A stretch of 64,000 nucleotides of DNA from Toxorhynchites rutilus septentrionalis (taxonomy: Eukaryota; Arthropoda; Insecta; Diptera; Culicidae): positions 53,396,285-53,460,284 of the forward strand of contig NC_073745.1 in the NCBI RefSeq assembly GCF_029784135.1, given 5' to 3'. Numbering within the stretch: the first letter of the stretch is position 1; each line of letters begins with the position of its first letter. The translations under genes and the position numbers were made by a program. The notes under the pieces were generated by a model that saw only the letters and a list, made by a program, of their open reading frames with translations, did not search any database and had not been told where the DNA came from. Shown here in pieces: positions 54,700 to 64,000 of the stretch.

Positions 54700-56020
54700 C
54701 ATTCACCCGAATACCATTCACCCGAAACACGTTTACCCGAAGCATATTTACCAGAATGTAACATATAACCCGATTGACGTTAACCCGAACGTAACAAATA
54801 CCCGAATGTAACATATACCCGAATGGGCATTTATCCGAATGCGACACACACCCGAATAAACATTTACTCGAATGCAACAAATACCCGAGTGCGACATTTA
54901 CCCGAATGCTACATTTGCCCGAATGGAATGTAAGGTTATGAGTTTTGTTGAATCTTCTGTTACGAAGTTATGAATTAAATTGAGAAATTGTAATGATGAA
55001 ATTCGAAAAAGATGTTGAAGACTTCGCTGAGTCATTTTTAGAAGTTAGTGTAGGCACAATTGACATGCCGTCTGCTTTCCTTTCCGTATTGCTCTTTTAG
55101 GCCAAGTGATCATTCAGAAATGAGCATGGGTTATGGAATATTCCGAAAATTAAGTAGGTAACTTTAACATATAAAATTAAAATGAAAATATGAAAGGAAT
55201 CGATATGAAAAAATGGTACTTACGTATTTACCACCGCAGCGCAGTTGTTATCATGAATTTATGAGATCAGATGTAATGGGGGCGAAGTCCCCATTGACCG
55301 ACCCACCGACCTGCCGTCGGAAGCGGCGGCATCTCGCAAGTGAACCTGTAAATTCGCCGATTGTCCGGTTTGTTTGAAACATAGGAGACGATCCTTTAGT
55401 CAGTTTAGAAGACATACGTTTACCTGGTGCATCACGTTTGCCCGGATAATTATGCATGTCATGTATTTTGATCTCAGAATAAATTTTATTGTGAAAAAAT
55501 AAATTCATAATCGAAATTGCACTTCAGTGTCATAATACGTATGTACTAAAATTGTAAGCTTTCTTTTGAGTAAACGGGCTGCGTCATCCGTATTAATGGA
55601 TAAACTTATAATACGTTATCAAATTGAAACTGCAACATTCTTCCACTTTTCAGTATTTTGAAAAGGATTTTACCACTTTTTCTCAAATTGCACTACACAA
55701 GAAAAATACTTTTTGAATGGAAATGAACGTACGAGACAAATATGAGCTTCATATAACACTGATCAGAAATATATATACAAATACTTCCTAATAATGATAT
55801 TTGCGTATCATTCGAATATTTTCTTCTTTCGGGTAAGTGTCGCATTCGGATAATTGCTGCATTCGGATAAATGTCGCATTCGGGTAAGTGTCAGTTCGGG
55901 TAGATGTTACGTTCGGGTAGCCGTCGAATTCGGGTATTTGTTACATTCGGGTGAGTGGAATTCAGGGAGATGTCTTTCGGGTATCTGTCTTCCAGGTGAG
56001 TGAGTTTTCGGGAAAATGTT
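54700..56020. mobile_element. Element with inverted ends made of ACCCGAAT tandem repeats
   Basis: At 54700-54929 about 14 short units of the form TTTACCCGAATGYNACA (14-19 bp) run in one direction. At 55829-56020 about 12 units of the reverse complement (ATTCGGGTAAGTGTCGC) run inward from the other side. The two arrays thus act as long terminal inverted repeats of a roughly 1.3-kb element. The interior has no convincing ORF; it includes a small GGGGGCGAAGTCCCC hairpin (about 55278-55292). Confidence 0.7.
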
Positions 56021-56127
56021 ACACAATCGAGGATTTCCATACCAGCCGCTGCAAGGAAGCATTTTTGCACATATTCAAATACTCATGTTTTTATAACACA
56101 AACATATCACAACGAATCAAGCTTTTG

Positions 56128-56264
56128 AGCTTGAGCTTGGGTAGACTGTACAATTCGTAGTTGCTCTCCGTGATTGACCTGAACCAACCAAATTGCACAA
56201 AGAACCCACAGAATGACGCTTGGGACTAGCAAACCATTCTCGTTGTGCAATTTTCGGTGGTTCG
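56128..56264 (-). mobile_element. 137-bp LINE 3' end with perfect 24-bp TSD
   Basis: The target ATATCACAACGAATCAAGCT-TTTG is present in full on both sides (56104-56127 and 56265-56288). On the minus strand the insert ends CTACCCAAGCTCAAGCTC, as in 31280-31560. The exact boundaries show a very short 5'-truncated retrotransposition. Confidence 0.88.
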
Positions 56265-56288
56265 ATATCACAACGAATCAAGCTTTTG

Positions 56289-56660
56289 TGACAAAACGAA
56301 ACGTCTGTTTCCTAGAAACCTTAATTCCTTCTGAAGATTCTCATTCATTAGGAAACTTCGAGACTGACGCAGAATAACATTATAGATTTAAAAAAAATTG
56401 TGTGTGAACTGAATTTTTCTTACAAAACTGTCGCAAAAATAAGTGAACGTGTTTGAGATACTTGGGAGAGCCATCTAGAATTTTTGGGTTTGCCAAAAGC
56501 ATAAAAATTCTACGAGAATAGAAAATTTAGTAGAATCGGTATTTCACAGATTGTTTGTACTTTTCATTATAAGAATAGATCTTCTTATCAACACAAGTTC
56601 TTCAAATAAATTCGGTTGGTAGACGCAGTTCTACTTGTGATTTTACTAGTCTCACTTAGT
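56289..56660. other. AT-rich intergenic DNA
   Basis: No gene, RNA or recognised repeat could be identified. Confidence 0.35.
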
Positions 56661-57310
56661 CTACTTCGCATTGCAAAACATCCCGAGTGATAAAACATTG
56701 GGATCAAGATATGATTGTTCAAATCTATCGCTAGAGTTTTTAGCCAATAAGAACCGAGACTTCTATGAGAGAGGTACTATGAAGGCACTTTTAAAATGGC
56801 AACAAATTTCACAACAAAATGGTGCAAATCTGACTCAAATCGGACAATCCAAAGCGTTTCGAATTTCACGCAAAAAAAAAATTCTTTTTTCTCAACATAA
56901 TATACCGCAGCGAAAGCTGATGCTTGCGATGTGTGACCTACGTGAACAATGCGACCATGTCCTGGACATCACCCCCTACATTTTTTTCCTTCTGAAAATT
57001 GATGAAATCGATGGTTGACATTCTCATTCAACAAGATGGTGCATATCCACGTTAGATTGTTTCCTATTAGTTCGATGACTCAGTATGTAATATGCCTCAG
57101 CTTCTGGTCAATGGTGTGTGAATTAAAACCATTGGGGTATTTTATTTGGGGCTATATTAAGTCTAAGATTTATGCCAATAAATCAACAAGCAGTTGCCAT
57201 TCCAGTGAAAACGCATCACTTCAGCGTCATCGAAAATTGAAGCATGCGTATATACTAATCCAAAGTAAGTTGCGGTGGTCTACCAATAGTTCGTTCAAAT
57301 CGTGAATGGC
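56661..57310 (+). pseudogene. Tc1/mariner transposase remnant
   Basis: Near 57030 a frame has FQQDGAYPR, with the second catalytic Asp context (QQDGAP), and near 57125-57180 another reads LKPLGYFIWGYIKSKIYANK, in which the Asp expected in PLDYF is replaced by Gly. The 115-codon frame upstream (56671-57018) has no recognisable motif. Stops and a frameshift lie between the two catalytic blocks. Inactive. Confidence 0.7.
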
Positions 57311-58008
57311 ATTGAGTTTTCCTCTCAATGAAGCTTTTACGTATCATTTTTGGACGACATTTAGATATTCTATTTCAATTTTAAGTCTTATTGCTCTTAT
57401 TATGAAATCCTTTATTTTGATTATTGTGAAAGATGTTTAGGTATTTTTTTGAAATTTGAAATTCAAATAAAATTGGAATCTCATGTCCAGTTCTCTGAGT
57501 TAAATTGAGTTCAATTTCAGACTCCGAGTAATATAACAAATTCAAATTCAGATTAATGTGCCAGATTTTTCATGATGGATTGGCGTGGTAAAATATGTGT
57601 AGTATACATTATCTTTCAACACACCTTATGACAGCCATTACCAGGATATTGGAATTGGAAACGATAGATTATCATTTTCTGCATACAGTGGTGTAACCCA
57701 ATTTTGAAAAAATTGACGCTTGGTTCTTTTTGGCAGAACACCGACCAAAATCAAGAATTGATTGAAATGCATGATCTTGCTTACCAAAATCATCATCTCA
57801 ATTCAAAACCACATTACCACGATGGGGTTATGATTTGAGGCTGCATTTGGCTTTTTATATTGGCATTTGATAGTTCGAGATATAGAGCGAAGGAGTGCCT
57901 CACAACCGCATTTCGATACAATAGATGAACAACCAATCAAGCTAAATTAGCTCGACGTAATCTAAAAACCAGACCTTAAGGTGAAGGTGAAACGAAGCCA
58001 TTGTAGTA
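57311..58008. other. AT-rich intergenic DNA with a possible Tc1 trace
   Basis: A weak trace of a Tc1-type HGGGxxMxWGC block (HYHDGVMI, stop, GCIW) lies near 57815-57845. Evidence is too thin for a separate call. Confidence 0.3.
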
Positions 58009-58792
58009 CACTCTGTCCAACTTCTATAAAACCACCTTCATTCTATTTCGTTGCAACACAAACAGTTAGAATTTCAACAAGATACATTCATACATTGTTG
58101 TTCATTGTACTTAAATATGATAATTTCAGCTGTCCAGTTTCTGTAAGACTACTTCAAAATTCATAAGTATTATCAATGAAAAATTCAGAACAATCGGCTG
58201 ATTTACATGTCAATAATTGGCAACCTTGCCATTTCAACTAATAACCTGAAAAAATCGTCAGTGAAGATAACCTATACATTGAAGAACTTTTCGTTATGGT
58301 ATATAGCAAAATGTATTATGTTGGGAACATTCTTTGTCACAACAAACCATGTCCCACTGTAGGTTCATGTGAGCTTTGGGAAAACTCAGACGTCTTCCGA
58401 TGTAAGATGGTGTAAGATGAGGAGTTTTAACCTCTCAAGCCCTCTTTATGTGAGGATTTTTAACCAAAACTTGAAGAATTGTCACCCGAGTAACATTCAA
58501 ATTAAAATCTTGCTTTATTTACATAAGCTCTCTCCTTCTTACCGTATCCTTGAGGATTCGCCAAATAATTGAGCAATACTTGATGAGTAACTGGTCTTAT
58601 ATAACTTGACACTTGAAAAATACAGAAACATTCGTTTACGCTCAGCGTTTGCACACACACACATATGAAAATATTGCAGTGTATGGTAGTCAGCAATACC
58701 TACACACTAGAATATAAATTGAAGCATTGTTTGTTTACAATGACACAAAGCAGCAAGATCTTCACCTAGTCTTGTAGAAGTTGGACAGAGTG
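58009..58792. mobile_element. Tc1/mariner-like non-autonomous element
   Basis: Ends CACTCTGTCCAACTTCTA and, in reverse complement, CACTCTGTCCAACTTCTA are inverted and flanked by TA at 58007-58008 and 58793-58794. The 784-bp interior has no transposase. Confidence 0.8.
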
Positions 58793-58898
58793 TAGTATAG
58801 GTAAAATCACGTGTAAAAAGCACAACGTTCGTTTTGGTTTTGGTAAGTAAATAGATCAATTCACTTATCAGACTGTGTGGCGCTTCACTGAAACGAGC

Positions 58899-59233
58899 CT
58901 TAAGACGCGTCCACATTACGCCAATCGGCCTTGGCCGCCCGGTAAAGCCGCCTAAATGTGGACGTACCGCCCGGGCTTGCCGACGTGCCGAAAACCGACT
59001 CGAAACAAACCGAACCCAACCCGAAACAAGTGGGTCCGGTTCGAGAAAGTCGAACCAAGACAAAACGAAGTAAATTATCGTTGACGACATTGTGCTTCGT
59101 GTGTTCGTGACGGCTTCGTACATCTGATGGGGCTTTGGCTTCGTGCACCCGATGTGGCGTCCACATTACATAACGAACCGAATATGGTACCGGCCGATCG
59201 GCATCATTCGGCAAAATGTGGACGCGCCTTTAG
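58899..59233. mobile_element. GC-rich MITE (GCGTCCACATT ends)
   Basis: The left end CTTAAGACGCGTCCACATTA and the right end in reverse complement CTAAAGGCGCGTCCACATTT form about 24-bp TIRs around 335 bp. The interior is GC-rich, unlike its surroundings, and includes further GCGTCCACATTA words. No clear TSD. Confidence 0.75.
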
Positions 59234-59311
59234 AATACATTTGAAAAAAATTACAATTGAATACTAAAGTAAAATGTAAGAACGATATGTTCCGATTAAC
59301 AATTGCAAATA

Positions 59312-60852
59312 CACTGCGTTTCACAACTATAGAACCACTCATTTTTTTGAGTTTACAGAGATATGTAAGAAGTCGGTTGAATTGAAGTATATAGTGTAGG
59401 ATATAACAACTATCTTCATTTAAAAGACTGGCCATTTGAACTTTATTGTTGTGTCCAGGCGCGAAACATTCAAAAAACAAAAATTCTAGTGTTTCATAAT
59501 TATAGAACCAGATGGGAAAACTCTCACTCCTTCACAAATTTAACGTCAATTTCACATGAATTACAATAAGTTTCTGATTCGTAGGTCATCTTTAGTTCTC
59601 AATCAGTACAAATAACCCATTCGGGGTGGTTTTGACCAAGCTGCGCCATGTTCTAGTGTGTATCTCGTTCTACGCAGAGGATACTGCTCGTCTAAGCTCT
59701 TCATATCACTCATACTGCTTGTAAGCTGTATCTACTATTCGTAGGATCACTCCTCACAAGTTCTTGATAGAGTTTTGATCCGGTAAACAATCTGACCAGT
59801 CCAAAATCTGAAGCCCCTATTCAATAAACCATACCTTGACTCTCCGGATGTTATGAAATGATGCCAAATTACCCAATTATCACGGTTTTTTTTATGCAAA
59901 AACAGCAGTAAATGATTCTGAAGTACTTCATGGCACTTCTGACCGTACATTGGTGTTGATGAAAAGCTATCTGAACCAGGCCGTTTTGAAAATATTTTCC
60001 TCAAACCATCAAAAGGCCGCCTGCAAAGTTACGAGTTGAAAAATTACATGACACGTTCCGTAAGTCCTTCCAGTATGAAGAAATCCTATTCAAGTTGGAT
60101 TTCTTTTTATCAGAGAAGTTCTCCTGAAGTAGTGAAACCCATGGCCTTAGGTACCACAGACCCGCAGCTTTGGAGATGAGATTTTTATGGTTTGGGGAGA
60201 ATTTTCTCAAAAAGGCCTGGTTTAGGTAGCTTACCATCAACACGAAGGAACAGTCAGAAGTGCAAAGAAGTACTTCAGAATCATTTACTGCTGTTTTTAC
60301 ATCAAAATCATATAATCCGGAAGGTTATGGTATAGTTTAATAAATAGGGGCTTGAGATTCTGAACTGGTCAGCTTGTTTACCAAATCAAAACCTTATCAA
60401 GAACTTATGAGGAGTATTCGTACGAATAGTAGATACAGCTTACAAGCAGTATGAGTGATTTGAAGAGCTTAGACGAGCAGTATCCTCTGCGTAGAACGAG
60501 ATACACACTAGAACATGGCGCAGCTTGGTCAAAACCACCCCGAATGGATTATTTGAACTGATTGAGAATTAAAGATGACCAACGAATCAGAAACTTATTG
60601 TAATTCATGGGATATCGACGTTAATTTTGTAAAAGAGTGAGAGTTTTTCCATCTGGTTCTATAGTTATGAAACACTGGAATTTTTGTTTTTTGAATGATT
60701 CGCGCCTGAAAACGACAATAAAGTTCAAATGACCAGTCTTTTAAATGAAGATAGTTGTTTTATCCTACACTATATACTTCAATTCAACCGACTTCTCACA
60801 TATCTCTGGAAACTCAGAAAAAAGAGTGGTTCTATAGCTGTGAAACGCAGTG
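59312..60852. mobile_element. Palindromic Tc1-like element (two 3' halves head to head)
   Basis: Both ends carry CACTGCGTTTCAC(A)ACTATAG TIRs, flanked by TA at 59310-59311 and 60853-60854. The inversion continues far inside: the GAAGTCGGTTGAATTGAAGT block, the GGCGCGAA block and transposase sequence recur on opposite strands, so each arm is about 700 bp around a short asymmetric centre (about 60010-60190). The minus strand of the left arm reads NFAGGLLMV and, after a frameshift, GSDSFSS...FLHKKNRDNWV, the catalytic region of a Tc1-like transposase; the right arm has a more decayed copy. Confidence 0.85.
59747..60243 (-). pseudogene. Tc1-like transposase, C-terminal half
   Basis: Two minus-strand frames form the C-terminal half: one ends STRNFAGGLLMV, the next continues KHEVLQ-like CHEVLQNHLLLFLHKKNRDN and GFRFWTGQIVYRIKTLSRT, where an intact protein would have ...ILDWP-x-SPDLNPIENLW. 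The catalytic DNxPxH and NPIE blocks are destroyed. A mirrored copy lies on the plus strand at about 60190-60420. Confidence 0.75.
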
Positions 60853-60936
60853 TATAAATATATGTACAAGGTGTATTTGCAGACGAAGTAAAATTTTGAT
60901 CATACGCGATCGTAACATGAGCAATTTTATAACACC

Positions 60937-62205
60937 CTAGCTGACCCGGCAAACTTCGTCCCGCCCAAAATTTATTTTTCGTTATCACATTCACATTTTC
61001 TTACTAAGCGCACGTTCATGGGTCCAATCGCAGGACTGCTCATTGATTGATCTTCTAATCTACCCTTCAAAATTACCTTTTACTAACAATTTCCTAGTAC
61101 TTCTACCAAAACTCTTCATCATAATATCAGATTATTTTCAGACCCAATTCTCGAAGATTTTTCAACCACTTGCAAATAATATGTTAACGGAGAAACAATG
61201 TTTGATACAGAACATATGATAGAATAAAGACAGTTCTAAATCAGACAATTACTTTCTCGAGTTTTGCTGTTATCAACACATTCGGTGATCCGTTTTTTAT
61301 ATACATAGAAGAATATAGAGGGATGCGTTTTATCCCATTAAAATCCATTTCCACTTTCGAACAAAAATCAATTTCGTTAGCGCAAACATCAAATGGACTA
61401 ACAACGTTTGTCACTATGTAATTGTAGAACATATGCGAATTTGAATTTTCCTAATTTTTCCATTATCCTTCAGAAAATTTTCAATTGTCGTGTTTGGTTA
61501 TCCTTAAGCACATCATTGGGGCCCTTACAGCCCGTTGATGAATTGATGAATTGACAAATAAAGGGGTATGTAACCACCATAGAAACATTTATTGCACCCT
61601 AAAACCTCCATATGCCAAATTTGGTTCCATTTGCTTGATGTGTCTTCGAGTTATACAGAAAATTGGGTTTCATTTGTATGGCAGCTCCCCTCTAGAGAGG
61701 GGGAGGAATGTCAATTCACCATATACACGTTTTGTGCCCCCTAAAACCTTCACATGCCAAATTTGGCTCGATTTGCTTAATTGGGTCTCGAGCAGAAATT
61801 AGAGAGGAGGGAGGAGTGTCGAGCCACCATGGTGACGTTTATCGATTCTTAAAACCTCTATATGCCAAGTTTGATTCTATTCGCTTCATTAGTTCTGGAA
61901 TTATTAAGTCTCCCCCTCTTTAGAGAGGGGAGAGGAATGTCTAACCACCATAGAAACATGTATTGCACTCTAAAACCTCCACATGCCGAATTCAGTTTCG
62001 ACTGCTTGATTAGTTCTCGAGTAATGCAGAAATTTATGTTTCATTTGTATGGCAGCCCCTCCTTTGAGAGGGGGGAGGGGTCTCCAAATATCATAAGAAC
62101 CTTCCTCGGCCCCAAAAAACCCCTGCCTACCAATTCCCATGTCGATCGGTGCAGTAGTTCCCGAGTCCATAAGAATCAGACAGACAGACAGAAACCCATT
62201 TTTTT
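60937..62205 (-). mobile_element. Helitron with internal tandem units
   Basis: The 3' end on the minus strand is GGCGGGACGAAGTTTGCC-GGGTCAGCTAG (CTAG at 60937-60940). Internal units of about 110-150 bp lie between 61560 and 62100 (CCACCATAGAAACA...AAACCTCCA(T/C)ATGCC). Near 62170-62200 a CAGACAGACAGACAGAAACC stretch, usual near the 5' end of these elements, is followed by CCATTTTTTT instead of a clean TC end, so the 5' terminus is lost or altered. Confidence 0.75.
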
Positions 62206-63721
62206 GGTAATAAATGCGAATTGGGGCTCTTTTAGTATTAACAAGTTCTTCCGCACAGTAACTCGATGCAGATAATTCCTTAATATTCTCCTTCATAGTA
62301 TTTTTCTCACATATTAACGTTGGAGAGCTCTAAACCTTCTCTTCGTTGGCCGAGGTATTTTGATTAAATGTAATACTTTTCCGTTTACTTGTTTTGACAT
62401 TAGAGGCAGCCTTGGCAGTGTTTCGGGCTCTGAAATACAATTTTCTTAACCAATGTTAATGTTGCTAAATGTTACATTATACACCCATTAAACGTAAAAA
62501 TGATAATTGTTCAGCATTTCTGAAAACCAGTAGCAAACAGCTTCTCACTAACTAACAAGCTTACCTACATCAGCCGGAACAACAACAATAACCCCCAAAC
62601 TACGCATACCCATACACACACCGTTCAAATAGACAAAATAAAAACAAGAAACATCTTCTACAAAATCTACACGCCACGGGGCACCACAGCCAGCCAATCT
62701 CGGACCGATGCGTGTAGACCAAAATAAGTCAATAAGGCATCCATGCTTTCATCAGCAGCATCATCACCATCATCAACATCATGCAGCAGCAGACACAGAC
62801 GCAGTGTGAAGAAATCGGAAACTGCTGTTTGACTGTCCGAAAGCCAACAGGAAGAAGCAGGAGTTGTACTCCTCCTATATGTACCTGCACTGCGGAACGA
62901 ACGTTTTCATTCCGCAGAGTAGTTGAATGCTATTGGGTTACATGCGCAGACGATAAGCAGGGCTGTCAGATTAAAGCTATGTTTACCAATCAACGATCGA
63001 AATTGCGATTCGTCTGGCAACTCTGGCATTACAAACGTGGGCCTTATTATAACTTCACTGCTCTGGAGTTGGTTCAGCACAGGGCACGGAGTGGACAAGC
63101 GAGGACAACCTTCAAAATGACTAATGACGAACCATTTATCTGAGCGTATCAATCAATCGTCCGCGGGACTGAAGGACTGGTTCGTTGTGGCGTAGCAGCA
63201 GATCTTCTTCACACTCAGCAAAAAATATACAAGTGGGAAAAAAAGGGAAGAAAGCCCAAACTGCATGAAACGGAGAGAGAGGGATCCATGAGGATCGCGG
63301 AGGAACCCTGTTGAGATGCGAACGGATCGACGAACGAAGAGGGACACAAAACATAAATAAAACGATCAGTGCCTTGTTATGAGTTTTCAACTTTTTGTTT
63401 TCCTCCTGTCTGTGTTCTCCGTGTGTTTCGGGAAGAGAACGCAATTTCAATAATATATTCTCGTTATTGCTCTGCTTGGGAGTTTCACTATTGGACTGGC
63501 TGACGACTGGATGAGACTTCTGGATTTCTGGTTATTCCCCTCGAACCGATCGATTGTTTCCCGATCACCCTAACTGACCTTTGGCTGTGACTTGTGCACC
63601 ACAACTTTGTTGCCAGACCTTCATCTCACAGGTTTTCTTCGAGATATGTATTTTCACATCCATGTTTGAAAACATGGTTTTGTTTTTGATTCCAAAACCG
63701 AAGATAAAAAAGAAGATTTTC
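62206..63721. other. Unique DNA, partly GC-richer
   Basis: Non-repetitive. A 120-codon frame at 62781-63143 (plus) begins in a CAG-rich stretch and has no recognisable domain; frames on the other strand overlap it. I do not call a gene. Confidence 0.35.
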
Positions 63722-63793
63722 GGGCTCAACCGGGATTTGAACCCGGGACCTCTCGCACCCAAAGCGAGAATCATACCCCTAGACCATTGAGCC
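63722..63793 (-). tRNA. tRNA-Pro(TGG), isolated copy
   Basis: On the minus strand the 72-nt sequence equals the array consensus: acceptor GGCTCAA/TTGAGCC, anticodon loop TTTGGGT, intact T arm. A TTTTTT Pol III terminator follows about 10 nt downstream. Its flanks differ from the array spacers, so it is a dispersed gene and not a detached array unit. Confidence 0.97.
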
Positions 63794-64000
63794 GCTTGCA
63801 ATATGATCGATTGTTCGTTTTCATCATTCATGCGCTCGATATAAACCAGCTGCGCCGTCGGAAACTTGTATCGAACTTGTAGAGCCCAAAACAACATCGA
63901 AAACACAAAGATAACAACAAAAACATGCCCGCGACGAAGGTGGGGTCGGTTTTTGTCCAGCGAGATAAATTTAACAGTTTTACTGCACCACGCTCGCCTC
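63794..64000. other. Unique DNA at the window end
   Basis: No gene, RNA or repeat could be identified in this short piece. Confidence 0.3.

Noticed and set aside
55260..55350. GC-rich stretch with GGGGGCGAAGTCCCC inside the ACCCGAAT element as possible bacterial insertion
   Set aside because: Only about 90 bp, no ORF or rRNA-like structure; better explained as the interior of the transposable element.
62781..63143. 120-codon frame starting in a CAG-rich stretch
   Set aside because: Cysteine pattern matches no zinc-binding family that I recognise, and the frame has no supporting context.

Overview
The window is a stretch of insect nuclear DNA, most likely from a culicine (Aedes-type) mosquito. 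This inference rests on an AT-rich background packed with small nested transposable elements (Helitrons with the arthropod-type 3' end, pogo/Tc1/mariner/hAT derivatives, CR1/Jockey-like LINE fragments), a 66-bp intron, a secreted leucine-rich-repeat gene resembling mosquito LRIM proteins, and a large tandem array of tRNA-Pro genes. I see no bacterial operon, rRNA, CRISPR array or recognisable virus.

Layout. 1-3.4 kb: AT-rich DNA with a decayed LINE ORF2 on the minus strand (SKGPGPDGIS motif). 3.45-5.9 kb: a 2.4-kb repeat containing a 95-bp minisatellite and a TA-flanked MITE. 6.13-7.17 kb: the only convincing protein gene, a two-exon secreted LRR protein. 9.3-10.06 kb: a pure polypyrimidine (CT) tract. 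13.7-15.5 kb: a dead Tc1/mariner element and a 5'-truncated LINE with perfect target-site duplication. 16.56-17.5 kb: a 944-bp TIR element. 18.2-20.17 kb: a 982-bp sequence in two head-to-tail copies. 21.54-27.96 kb: 43 tRNA-Pro(TGG)-derived units, 28 of them full-length and matching one consensus, the remainder mutated, truncated or fragments. Decay increases towards the right end, where three related units carry a TGA anticodon or its truncated derivative. 30.9-38.1 kb: Helitron and LINE ends and a triple-nested element (Helitron > 1.6-kb repeat > hAT MITE). 40-47.4 kb and 49.4-52.6 kb: mariner relics, two inverted copies of a pogo-derived element that both carry a small Helitron, a foldback element and a mariner deletion derivative. 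54.7-56.3 kb: an element whose inverted ends are tandem ACCCGAAT-type repeats. 57-62.2 kb: Tc1/mariner relics, two MITEs, a 1.54-kb palindromic Tc1-like element and another Helitron. 63.72 kb: one more tRNA-Pro gene on the minus strand.

The LRR gene probably acts extracellularly in haemolymph immunity if the LRIM comparison holds. The tRNA array would supply tRNA-Pro(UGG). No functional link between the two is visible. Between the repeats lie GC-richer, non-repetitive islands of about 1 kb with no convincing ORF. The most notable observations are the tRNA-Pro array, its internal block duplications and its anticodon-changed copies, followed by the nested and palindromic transposons.
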